Source of the DNA: Carnegiea gigantea | Taxonomy: Eukaryota; Streptophyta; Magnoliopsida; Caryophyllales; Cactaceae | Assembly: GCA_029747015.1 (NCBI GenBank) | Contig: JAKOGI010000009.1 | Span: 1,787,501 to 1,851,500, forward strand | Length of the DNA: 64,000 nucleotides | Direction of reading: 5' to 3' | Shown: positions 1 through 39,184 of the stretch, in pieces | How positions within the stretch are numbered: the first letter of the stretch is position 1 | Layout of the letters: every line of letters starts with the position of its first letter | The notes under the pieces: model-generated | What the model was told of the DNA's origin: nothing | Database searches by the model: none | The model's input: the letters and a program-made list of their open reading frames with translations, nothing else | Translations under genes and position numbers: made by a program

Positions 1-1718
1 GATTGAGCCTAACGCTCCAACCACAGAACAACTTCAAAAAATAGAGCTTAAATTCTTGAAATGACAATGCTTTATCCTTAAAAATATGTCGATTTCTCTC
101 ATTCCAAGTAGCTCACCAAATAGAAAAAGGAACCATATTCCAAACCTTAAGGAACCAACTCTTCTTCATCATTCTCCTCTAAGCCACTGCCACATCTCTC
201 ACATTAGAAGGTTGAACCCAACTAACCCCCATTAGAGAGAGAGAAATCCCGAAGCGAAGAAACCCACCGATAATGTACAAGTAGATGATCCATAATTTCT
301 TCCTCCTCGAAACACATAGAGCATCTACGTGGACCACTAAAATTTCTTCTTTTAAGCATGTCTTACGTAGGAATCTTGCCTATGATGGTCGCCCAAGCAA
401 AGAAACTCTCTTTTGTGGGAGCTTTAGACTTCCAAATGGACTTGGCAGCAAAATCATGAACATCCAAGGCTTCAAATTGTGTGGAACAAAAACTCTTGAT
501 GCTAAAGGACTGCTTAGAATTTAGTGGCCACATAATCTCATCGTTGCCTTGGGGCAAAACCTCTTTGCCACCAAGTAAGGCTAACAAATTGCAAATAGTG
601 TACTCTTCCCATTCATTAAGACTCCTCACAAAAGTCAAATTCCAATGGCTAATGTCACCATTGCAAGGAACTTCTTATATCGTGACATACTTTAAACGAG
701 CCATCCTAAAAAGATCGGAAAATTGAGTCTTTAAAGGCCGATACCCACACCAAACATCATGCCAAAATGACATCCTTGAGCCATCCTTCACCTCAAAATG
801 CACTAAAGATTTGAAACGCTTAAAACCTGCTAAGATAAATTTTCAACAACCAATACCGTGAGAATAAGAACTCTTCTTACTCCAACCCAACTCATCAATC
901 CCATATTTTGTCTTGATCTCATTTTTTCACATAACATCATGCTCCTTTGCAAACCTCCACAACCATTTCGTATTTAAAGCTTCGTTCATAACACGAAGAG
1001 GTCTTATGCCAAGTCCTCCCTCTAGTTTAGGACGACATACTTTGTTCCAATTGACCAATGGAGCTCATTACCATTATCGTTGGTATTCCAAAGAAAATCT
1101 CTTATATTTTCTCTAACCGACTAGCAATGCTAGCTGGGATGGTGAATAAAGACATTAAATAGATATGCAAACTATAGAAAGTGCTTCCTCTAGACAAAAG
1201 CTTAGACTTCTTGCCTGACAATCACTTATGGAAGTATGGAACCTCTCAACAATTGCGTCCCAAACGACTCTCCTCTTATAAGAGCACTAAGAGGAAGACC
1301 AAGGTGAGAAGAAGGCAGATAATCAACTCCAACCCCCATGAAATGGGCCAAAACATGAAAATTAGGCACCTCGCTAATGGGAATTAGTCCAGACATAGCT
1401 TCAAAAAGCAAAAGGATGCACCTTAAGTAACCCAAATTACTCTCGTCCGGCTTGCAAACAATAAGGTTATCGTCATCGAAGTGCAAATGGGAATATGGGA
1501 TATCAACAAACCCTCTGTATGAGGGGTGCTACTATGAAAGCCATTCAAGAAACCCTCCTTAACTGCATTAATCACCAACTGAGAGTCTCCATAACCAAAA
1601 TGAACAATGAAGACAACAAAGGGTCCCCTTGCCTTGGACTTCTTGAACTTGAGAAAAAACGAAATGTTTCACCATTAATCAAGATAGAGAGGTGCACAGT
1701 GGAAATATAAAAAGAGAT

Positions 1719-2156
1719 CTAATTCCTCCACTTGTTAAGAAAACCCATTTTTTCAAGAATAGCCAAAAAGAAACTCCAAGAGACATTATTATAAGCCTTC
1801 TCAATGTCAAGCTTACAAAGAATACCCGAAGTCCTAGGCCTGATATGAGAATTGATGCATTCATTGGCAATCAAAGCAGCATCCAAAATTTGATGACCAG
1901 GAACAAAAGCACGGTGGGAGGGACCCACAACTTTTCCAACGACTTTCCTCAATGTCGAATCGAGAACTTTGGCAAAAATCTTATATACACTCCCTACCAA
2001 AGTAACCAAACTAATGGGCTTAAAAAACTTAATACTATTTGCACTAGGCACTTTGGGAATCAAACTAATTAAAGTAGTATTTAAACTTTTCTCAAAGACA
2101 CGTTTATTATAAAAGTCAGCAAAAATCTCATAATTTCCCCCTTGACAGTAGTCCAA
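1719..2156 (-). pseudogene. LINE ORF2 reverse-transcriptase domain fragment
   Basis: The open stretch contains FKPISLVTLVGSVYKIFAKV, AFVPGHQILDAALIANECI and GILCKLDIEKAYNNVSW, the typical order of finger and palm motifs in plant L1 reverse transcriptases. The next palm motif, normally FADD, appears at 1226-1486 in another frame as FDDD. The domain is therefore broken by at least one frameshift and probably inactive. Confidence 0.87.
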
Positions 2157-3068
2157 TAATGCTGGAAAAAGGCTATATTGAAATCGTCTGGCCCTGAAGC
2201 TTTCTCGTGCCTAACTCAGCATTCCAAACTTCATCTTCAGTAAAAATTTTTTCAAGATCCCTAGCATTATCAAGACTAATAGAGGCAAAAGCGACACCAT
2301 CAAGAAAAATCCTTCATGGTTAATCTTATGATAAAGATTTTCGTAGAATTGGACTATTACATTATTGACCAAGGCAAAATTAACGTAAAACTCGCTATCC
2401 ACTTTAATTTTGTGAATAACATTAAACTTTCTTCTCCTTTTTGCCACCTAGTGGAAAAATTTGGTATTGAGATCACCATCCACAAGCCACTGGTGCTTTG
2501 ATCTTTGGTGCCTGTAAATACCAATGGATCTACGCGCCAAAGAGAGTTCTTTTTTAACTTCTAATCTTTTAATTCTATCTGCCCATGGGAGAGACTGTTG
2601 CTGCTTCTTCTCATCTAAGAGCTTGACTTTTTTTGCCAATCTAGCCATCTTACTCTAAATGGCCAAACACATCCTGTTCCACTTGTAAAGTTTAGTCTTC
2701 AAAAAATTCAGTTTCTTTGCCAACATAAAACTCGAGGGGCCACTAACATACAATTCATCCCAAAAAGATTTGACAGGGTCACTAAAGCCATCCACCTCAA
2801 GTCACATATTCTCGAATTTAAAAGGACGTGTACCTCTAGAGACTTCCCCAACTCGGAGAAGAATGGGAAAATGGTCCGAAGTGATTTTCAGAAGGGTTAC
2901 TTGATTAACCCCCTGGAAGTGATCTTCTCACTCAACCGAGAAGAAAAATCGGCTAATGTGAGATAATACAAGAAGCTCCTCATGGATGGGCTAAGTAAAG
3001 CATGCACCTTCCAAAGTAGGATCAATGAGATTGCAAGAATCAACAAAAGTAGAGAACTCTCTCATCAC

Positions 3069-3557
3069 TCAAGACGACCGACCACCTATGGATCTTTCTG
3101 AAGGAAACCTAATGGCATTAAAATCCCCACGCAGACACGACGGAATGTCCCAAGAAGACATAAAAAACGACAACCCCTCAAATAAAGCTAGTCGCATATA
3201 GTCGTCATTAGGCTCATAAACCCCAATCAGACCCCATCTAAAATTGTCCTCCAAAGACTTGAACTTACAAAAAACAGAAAACGACCCAATATGAGAGTCA
3301 GCAAGCTCCAAGACTTGAGGATCCCAAATGACAATAATGCCTCTTGAACAACGCACTGAAGGTAAGTAAAGCCACTCGAGCGAGCGACGACCCCACGGTC
3401 TAATCGCTATCGGACGACTAGCAAGCTCCAACTTGGATTCTTGGAGAATGGCAACATCACAAGAAAAAGTGCGCAAAACCCACTTAACATCCCTTCTCTT
3501 AATTGGACAATTGAGCCCCCTGACATTCCAAGCAGGAACATTAACGGTTGGCCCCAT
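3069..3557 (-). pseudogene. LINE ORF2 endonuclease domain (EEP fold)
   Basis: A 162-codon open stretch of the LINE ORF2 N-terminus. It has the start of the endonuclease/exonuclease/phosphatase fold (AWNVRGLNCPIKRRDVKW), the catalytic glutamate context ILQESKLE and the LRGDFNAIRFPSER block. This enzyme nicks target DNA to prime reverse transcription. The frame is lost after DFNAIR, before the rest of ORF2. Confidence 0.85.
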
Positions 3558-5272
3558 CCGAATGCAACCTATCCCCTACAACTTCATCCCCCATACTCTC
3601 TTCAACCAGCTGATCACCTTTCATTCTCTTTGCTTCGAGCGAGGCAACAAAGAGAGCTGCCCCATCTCTCTACCTTCAATGGCCAGACCCATCTTCGTAC
3701 AAAAAAGATCATTCTATCCAAGACCCACATAGAACCTTCACTAACATTCTTTGAATTAATAGAACCAGACAAAGGAGCACCATCTAAACCTTAACCTTGA
3801 GGTTGAACTTGATGCAATGCTTCCTCAAACAAAGAAGTCCTTCCCAGCTCCTACATATTAAGAGAACCCAACCCAGAATTAACAACTAGTTTAGTCTTTC
3901 CAAGCTTCTTCCTACTAGAGTAAACTAGCACACACTCTTAGTTGGTGAGCGAGCTGCAGGATGCAACTCCTCCATGCCATTCAGAGGTGATTCTAGGATC
4001 GTTGAGGCAAACAAAGAACTACAGTGGGAGCTACACTTGCAATCAAAAGAGTGATAGTTCTCCAAAAGATCTCTCAACACTTGGAATTGATTAACACTGT
4101 GAGAAGAAGCGCCCAAAACCTCCTTAGATCCACTCTGCTCACAAGGAGACAGGAGACACTGACACATTATTAACATTTTCCTTGAAGGAGACCTTCTGCA
4201 TCAGTACGTTACCACTGCCATTTTGTTCTTCGCCAATCATAGCTGCAAAAACATCCCATGAACCACAATCCCTACATTTCCACCCCATCAAATGTGAGTC
4301 AGGGGAGCCACCAAGATGACTTCGGACAACATTATCAACGGGAAACCTGGAGGTGACAGAAGCATACCTTGGTGGAGGAGATGGCTTCTTATGACCCTCA
4401 ATCAAAGTCTCCTTAAGGATTTTTGTCACCCCAAGCCAGCCTACTGCCTTAGCTCCCCCAAGAAAGATCACTGTCCTAGACTGGCCCCTTCCTTACCCAT
4501 AAGAGAGAGGACAATGAATCTGCCTTTGCTATTCTTTCTGAGCTGAAGAAATAGACACCTGTGACCCCACCTAAAAGTTTTCACCCACAATGGTTCTCCC
4601 TTTGAGAAACAAAAGCGAACCATTTGAACTGCCACCAATTGAAACTCTTGGAAACTCAACCAGATGAACGACCTTTTCCTTCTATTGGACTCGTCAATTG
4701 TAAAAGGAAAAAGGCCTCCAACACCGCCGGCCCCTTTCAGGAACTTCCCTGCCACCCTCACAGAGGCATACATGATACAGATACAGGGCAATGAAAGTAG
4801 CAGGAGGAGGAAAAACCATAAACGAAACCGAGCAAAAGAGGATGCAAATGATTGGCCGCGAAAACCACCAGTATCGTACATTGCCGGAGATAACAGCACC
4901 ACCATGAGGGAAAACAGCCATTTCTGTCGCTAAAAAAGTGGCTTGGGAAATTTCTGATGATCGGAAAATTGGCCGGCGACTAGAAAGCCGCCACAAACCT
5001 CAGCGGGGGTGACAGAAACTGCCGGCAAACCCAACTCCCCGACGGAAAGACACCTTAGCCCTCCACCAGCACAAAATATGAAGAAACAACAAAGGGAGAC
5101 CCAAAAAGCAAAGGACGATCGGTGAAAGGGACGGACGGCGGCTCCCGGAGACCCAAAGTCTAGCAGACCTCAGATGGACCTCCGATGACCACTCAGGGGA
5201 CCCTGACTTCACCAACCACCTAGAACAAAAACTTGGAGAGTGAGGGGGTGGGTGTTTGTGGTAGTCGCTGAA

Positions 5273-5741
5273 GCTTTTGAGCTAAAACTATAGGAATTGA
5301 CTTCGGTGAACACCTTCAGTTGAAAAGGTTTTTTGGACTCTCATCATGGAGGCACCTTTTTTTCGAAGTTCTGAGGTTAAATTCACCACGAGTTGACTTT
5401 TTTTTTTTTTTTTTTTGGGTTTGAGTAAGTGGAATTGCTATGCTATTGCTTATTAAAAATTAAGGGGGATGAAATTTTAACTAATTGATTTCTTGGCTAA
5501 TGAATGTAATTGATAAAGTTTGGAAGTTATGTTCATTAGATGTAAGAGATGCTGCATAGCCTGCCAAATGGAGGATAGTAGGCCTGCTGCTTGTTATCTT
5601 ATTACTATTGTATTGAACCAATGATTTCAACCAGATTTGTTGTTGGTACTTCTTAGAGCAAGAGAAACAACTATTTGTGATGTTATTTTAATATATCATG
5701 ATAAGTTTTATGAATGCTGGTGCAAATTTTTTTGGTTTCAG
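5273..5741. other. SMC5 intron end, no further feature
   Basis: Intron sequence between the LINE 5' edge and the exon at 5742. It contains an 18-base T-run at 5399-5416 and a normal acceptor (TTTGGTTTCAG). Nothing coding was recognised. Confidence 0.6.
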
Positions 5742-34248
<28,507 letters not shown>

Positions 34249-35184
34249 AATTCTCGAGTGTTGTTGCAGTTGTGATTGGTCAAGCAAACTAATTTGGACT
34301 TATGCAACCCTTTTTTTGTTTTTTTTTTTTTTTTACCTTTTGTTTCTAGTGGGGCAGTCTGCTAGTTTTGATATGGGAGTGTACCATATTAGTCATTATT
34401 TGTTACTAATCTAGCATGCAAAATGGAATGCTAATGTTATTGCGTCTACGAACATCTTTCACCGGTGATGGGTTGGGTTAAAATTAGGCTTGTTTAAGCT
34501 CTTGTTTAAACTTCAAGTTTCCATGAACTGTCACATGTATTTGTGTAACATCCTAATACGTTTCAATGGATAGAGTTTATATCTAAATTAGGCGGAAAAT
34601 CACAATGTGTGTATGTAAACACGTCTGTAAATTGCAGGTGGTGAAGGCATGTTGATGTATGGTGTTAATGTGCTATAAGGGAATTTAATTCGTGAATAGT
34701 AAGCAAATCTTTAATCTTAAATCATTGTAGTTGCGTGAAAGAGGATATTATAAGTAAAACTTGTCACAAGTTTTTAATAAATATTTTCTTAATTTCTTAT
34801 AAAATGTTTCACAACAAGAATGCTTTTCATTTGAAAGAACAAAACATGGTAGGAAATTATGTTTCCTAAAGTTTTTATCCTTTAAGGTTCATTGGTTTCC
34901 AAGTATGAATTTAAAAGGGCATTTATATAACATGATAACGAAGGGTTTTTCGAGGTATGAGAACAACTTGACATAACTATTTTGAATCGTGCATAGGTGG
35001 AGTGGGTTTGTTGAGTCCCTTACTAATTAAATTCAACGATATGGTTTGTAATCTTTCCTAAATCATCTTTGAGTCTTGTATATTGTCTTCAATTAGGGAG
35101 TATCAGATTAGAAATCCAAAATGGGATATTTTGACATGACGTCCATCACTAAATTTTGTTTAATATGAAAACTTAATCTGTATT
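34249..35184. other. SMC5 3' flank and intergenic DNA
   Basis: The first few hundred bases after the stop at 34248 should contain the 3' UTR, but no single AATAAA-type signal stands out. The rest is AT-rich intergenic DNA. Confidence 0.5.
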
Positions 35185-35400
35185 TTACTTTTGCATCAAA
35201 TGATATCCAATTTGTTTTCAGTTTTCACCGCTCGGTTCCAAGTAATATGCGACATTTCTCTTAATGTCATTACCTTGGTGTCTGTCATGTTTTTGCCCTG
35301 TTTGAATATACAGGCACTGCACAGATTTGATTACGGGGCGTCATTGTTTTGTTCGCTTCTATTCATCGGTTACTTACATTGATTCAATCCAAAACCGACC
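35185..35400. repeat. Upstream block of NLR remnant, second copy at 41685-41870
   Basis: Shares in order TTTTGCATCAAATGAT, CCAATTTGTTTT, TATGCGACATTTC, TTGGTGTCT, TTGCCCTGTT and CATTGTTTTGTTC-like stretches with 41685-41870. Unannotated, possibly promoter-proximal DNA of the NLR family duplicated with the locus. Confidence 0.8.
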
Positions 35401-35561
35401 CCATTGTCACTTATGGCCAATACTGAGAAAATTCTCATAGTGAGCTTTTACTTTAGTCAATTAAATTCAGAGAGTGGTTCATTCTCATATTACACGGAAA
35501 ATTCAAACCGCGTGGGCTATTCGTGAGTGCCAATTAGTCATTCTAGCCAACCAGTGCAACT

Positions 35562-35632
35562 CTCTCTCTCTCTCAAAAATAATTCTGCCCAACGAGTGAT
35601 CGCATCCACAAACTCTCTCTCTCTCTCTCTCA
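35562..35632. repeat. CT-rich 5' leader with two (CT)n tracts
   Basis: CT tracts at 35562-35575 and 35612-35630 directly precede the NLR remnant. A similar CT-rich leader precedes the second NLR at 62028-62076, so both probably descend from the same 5' UTR. Confidence 0.7.
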
Positions 35633-36115
35633 CTCATCAGCCAAGAGATGAAGATGGCGTGGGGATTCAAGACCGATTTTCGGGACCTTGAACAGCTGAA
35701 GAGGATTAACGCCATCTTACTTGGGATCCAACCCGAATGTGCCGGAAACAACCCAGTTCTGGTTGAGTGGCTGAAGCTGATCAAAGAATTGGCATACCAA
35801 GTTGAGGATGTGATGGACGAGTACTCGAATGCACTCGTCAAGCGTAAGATCAAGACCACGGTCTTCTTCTCTGTGTCATCTAATCCGATTGTGTTTCGGT
35901 TCCAAATGGCTCGTAAACTCAAGTCTCTTAAGGAATCCATTAATCAGATCTATGATCAAGCTAAGCAACTGGGAATCATGCCCGTCGAGGTTTCAGATGA
36001 TCATAATATTCATGCAGAACTGTCAGTGCAACGACAAATGTCAAACTATGAGGTCCTGTTCGGAATGGGCGATGAGGAGGACCAGATCATCGGATCGTTA
36101 CGTGATAAACTCACT

Positions 36116-37858
36116 GATATTTCAACCCTGCTGGGTGAATGTATAGTTAATTGCTTTGACTGTAATGAACCGTAGCTACCTGTCAAGAATCGGTTACTAG
36201 TTTGTTGGAGTAGGCTTGTACTTCATTCATTCATGCAGACATAACGAAAGAAAACCTTCCTGATTCCCTCTCTTTTTGATTCCAATCATAATCGTTTCAT
36301 GGTGTCAGAGCTTTGGCTTGTTCATCATCGTCATCATTCTGTTCTTTCTTCCCCCCCCCCCCTCCGCCCAATTCATCATGGCTAAGACAAATTAGGCCCA
36401 GATCAAACGGTATTGTCACTTCTTTCTATATCCTGCAGATAACCCTAATGGCATCCTTGTCAATGATTTGTTGAATGGCCAGAATTATGGTACCTAGAAG
36501 AAGTCAATGGAAAGTGCTCTAATTGCTAAGAACAAATTGGGTTTTGCTCTTGGTACTTGCTCGCTCCAAACCTAACACATCTCCGTTGTCGGGACAATGA
36601 GATAGGTGTGATAAGATGGTGATCTTGTGGCTTTTACTTGCTGTGGAAAAGAAGATAGGGGACAACATTCTATTCTCAAGTTCATCCAGGCAGATTTGGG
36701 TGGTTGATCTCGAGTACAGATTTGGACAGTCTGATGGCACAGAGTTTTCCAAGTCGAGAGATATTTGTATTCAATCTCAAAAGGTAATCAAGATATCGCC
36801 ACTTACTTTAATGAGATTAAGAAATAATGGGATGAACATGATTATATCTTGTCTACTCCTGCTTGTTCTTGTGGGATTCCCTGTGCCACCTATATTGATT
36901 TTCAGAAGTCAGGAGAAAAAGAACAGTTGATTCAATTACTTGTAGGCTTGAATGACGTGTATTAGGGTGTAATGGGGGAGATTCTGATGTCTAGGCCTTT
37001 ATCAAATGTTAATGAAGCATATTATGCGCAGCTTCAAGAACATCAAAGGGAGATGTCTTCTAGTGCTTCTACCATACCACAGTCTGCTACTCTGCTGTCT
37101 GAAACTCGAACTATAATGTTTTCAATACCATGGGCAAGATTATATGGTCCTGATGGGTAACAATACTAGCTATAAAGCTAAGAATGTTGGACAAGGTGGA
37201 GGCAAGAATGTAGGGTATGGAGGCAATAATAGCTATGGCTATGCTGAGAATAACAATAGGATTAGTTATGGTGGAAAGAACCTGGGTCTTACGAAGCAAT
37301 TGCATTGTCACCATATTGCAAGATGATGGGTCACACCATACAAAAATGCTTTTAGATACGTGGATATCCACCTAGTCGTAGACTGTACAAAGGAAAGAAA
37401 ATTGCAACATTAGTGACACAAGAGCAAGAACATGGATCTTGCATTAGGGACACTCATCATTCTTCAGTTTCTACAGTGATTGACAGTCATGCCTCTGCTC
37501 TTTCCTTACCGATATTGAATGCAGAGCAATATCAACAGCTGCTCTCCCTTCTTAGTAAGCAACAACATTTGGGAAACAACAATGCCCATTCTGGTCCTTC
37601 TCTTGATACTGGTTTTATGGCAAGCAAACACTTCTGTTTTCATACATCTTCTGATAATGGAGATTGGATCATAGAAAGTGGTGCAAGTGATCACGTCGCA
37701 CCTCATTTTCATCCACTTCCTTCAGCAAACCCATTGGAACTCCCTGGTTTTATTACCACGCCAAATGGAAAACAATTCAGAACTGGTCATATTGGATCCG
37801 TAGTTAACTCTCTCTCTCTACTATTACCAAATTTCCTACATGTTCCAGACTTTCAAGG
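36116..37858 (+). mobile_element. Truncated Ty1/copia element (LTR end, PBS, gag, protease) within NLR pseudogene
   Basis: The 5' LTR ends at 36299 (TTCA), followed by a primer-binding site TGGTGTCAGAGC (36300-36311) complementary to initiator-Met tRNA with one mismatch. Decayed gag follows: NPNGILVNDLLNGQNYGT near 36430-36490, then LVGLNDVY, then RPLSNVNEAYYAQLQEHQRE (36990-37040) and a zinc-knuckle piece YCKMMGHTIQKC (near 37315). The protease region has WIIESGASDHVAP (37665-37705), where the catalytic aspartate is glutamate. The element stops at LPNFLHVPDF (about 37855); integrase, RT, RNase H and the 3' LTR are gone. The left LTR edge lies somewhere in 36116-36162. Confidence 0.82.
36351..36362. 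repeat. C12 homopolymer
   Basis: Lies just after the copia primer-binding site. Confidence 0.9.
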
Positions 37859-37864
37859 AATAGG

Positions 37865-38980
37865 ATCACAAGTCTTCCTGTTGGTTTGGGCAAACTCTAC
37901 TATTTGCAAACATTAATAATTGCTTCAAATGTTGATCCAGATCGTGGGTTCCTATCCATGCCCATGTTTCCTAAAGAATTCACTAAATTGAATAACCAGG
38001 TACATCTTTACACTGGCATAAAAATGGAGATACTGCATGGTATAGGGATATTAACTTCTCTCCACATTGCCAGTTATAAATCTAACAAACATTCTTGGGG
38101 AGGAACTGCCAGTAAGCTAGGTAATTTGCAGAACCTTAAGGGAAGATTAAACCTGCAGGGTTTTAGTGATGCAGGAATTGTTGAAGAACTAAAGAAGGTG
38201 AATATGGGGGCACAGGAAAGCATAGAAGAGTTAAACCTAAGATTTTATTCTCATCTCAACCATAATCAGGAGGATGTCAATCACGTGAAGATGCTCGCAG
38301 CTTTGGAGCCTCATCCTAATTTGGTTGCTCTTGAAATTTATGGTTATCAATCCAAGGTATTGCCAAATTGGATGATGGAGATGACAGGATATGGAGGCCA
38401 CGCTCTTGACCGTCTTGTTTCTTTCCGCATTAGTAGTTGTAATTTCCAAGAGCAACTGCCATCCATGAAGAACTTAAGTGCTCTAAAGGTGTTGAAAATT
38501 ACAATTTGGCTGCAGAGCAAAATCCCTCCAAAATCTTGAGTGCCTCACATCTCTCCAATGCTTAGATTTGTTTATGTGCTTAGAAATGCAAAACCTTTCA
38601 GATATCAGGTCTTTATCCTGCCTTGAGGTGTCAGGAATCAAGCAGTGCGGAAAGATGACTTGTTTACCTACTGGGTCGTCCAATCTCCCCAACCTTAAGA
38701 CCTTGGAAATTTGTGAATTAAGTCCAGATGTCAGTATCTTTCCTTTCCCTAATCTCAACGACCTTAGTCCCCCCTCGGCATCCCTTCAAGAGCTACACAT
38801 AAATCCAGCACCTTTGTGAGCTCCGATCTTTAGTAATTGAGTGCTTCAGCAACTTGAAAGCATTGCCAGAGTGGCTAGGGAAATTAACATCTTTGGAGAC
38901 ATTACACATTACGACGTGCAGCATTGCCCATTGTTGAGCACCTGCCTTCACAATTGACGAGATTACAGAAATCATGCCGT
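37865..38980 (+). pseudogene. LRR portion of the NLR pseudogene
   Basis: A 217-codon frame (37886-38539) with leucine-rich repeats: LGNLQNLKGRLNLQGF, ESIEELNLRFYSHL, LDRLVSFRISSCNFQEQLP and LSALKVLKI. A stop at 38537-38539 is followed, in shifted frame, by more repeats (LTSLQCLDLFMCLEM, LPNLKTLEICEL). LRRs of CC-NLRs sense effectors or guard proteins. With no NB-ARC in front it is a relic. Confidence 0.85.
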
Positions 38981-39084
38981 ACTCCTAATGGCCCAGAGTG
39001 GATTAAAATCCAAAAAATCTACAGTTTACTGCTACAGATTAATGGTTTGATGCTGGGATTGTTACAGTTTTTATTTAGTTAGCT

Positions 39085-39184
39085 ACTCTCTATGGGTAGG
39101 AATACCGGTAAGGGTAAGGTTGCCTACAGCTGGATCTCCCCAGACCCCGCGAAAGCGGGACCCACACTGGGAGTTGTTGTTGTA
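39085..39184 (+). repeat. RTE-LINE 3' tail or SINE with the same tail
   Basis: CCGGTAAGGGTAAGGTTGCC, then GGATCTCCCCAGACC, CACACTGGGAGTTGTTGTTG. This matches, in the opposite orientation, the 3' terminus of the RTE LINE at 44067-44180, including a GTT-type tail. No protein-coding part accompanies it, so it may be a heavily 5'-truncated RTE or a SINE that borrows the tail. Confidence 0.65.

Larger units (their letters stand above)
1..5272 (-). mobile_element. LINE (L1-like non-LTR retrotransposon), degenerate, antisense in an SMC5 intron
   Basis: Reading the minus strand from about 5272 to 1: a GC-rich 5' region (5000-5215); an ORF1 remnant (about 4139-4905) with a DUF4283-like block VQMVRFCFSKGEPL; an apurinic endonuclease domain (3069-3557) with NVRGLNCPIKRR and GVYEPND; a reverse-transcriptase domain (1719-2156) with CKLDIEKAYNNVSW; an altered FADD box HFDDDNLIVC (1226-1486); and a zinc-binding tail (363-638 and below). 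The 3' end lies outside the window. Multiple stops and frameshifts make it inactive. The same family recurs at 16741-19383. SMC5 exons to its right are on the opposite strand, so it sits antisense in an SMC5 intron. Confidence 0.9.
35637..39050 (+). pseudogene. CC-NLR disease-resistance pseudogene, NB-ARC lost, copia inserted
   Basis: The left end is a coiled-coil (Rx-N-like) domain (35648-36130): EWLKLIKELAYQVEDVMDEY carries the EDVID-type motif, and FQMARKLKSLKESINQIY follows. It aligns with the intact exon at 62086-62749, but the first 24 codons of that exon are absent and the 5' leader joins directly to them. The P-loop and whole NB-ARC domain are missing. From about 36300 to 37855 the sequence is copia gag and protease. 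From about 37865 leucine-rich repeats resume: LPVGLGKLYYLQTL, then HPNLVALEIYGYQSKVLPNW and, with frameshifts, LPEWLGKLTSLETLHI near 38870-38910, fading out by about 39050. The locus cannot make a complete NLR, which needs NB-ARC for nucleotide-dependent switching. Confidence 0.87.

Noticed and set aside
5399..5416. T18 run taken as the poly-A tail of the minus-strand LINE
   Set aside because: It lies beyond the element's 5' end, not its 3' end; the LINE 3' end is left of the window.
35562..35632. CT tracts read as a CRISPR-like or satellite array
   Set aside because: Simple (CT)n repeats without spacers, typical of plant 5' leaders.
35503..35940. 145-codon minus-strand frame over the NLR coiled-coil region
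   Set aside because: Antisense of the CC domain; the plus-strand frame has clear NLR motifs.
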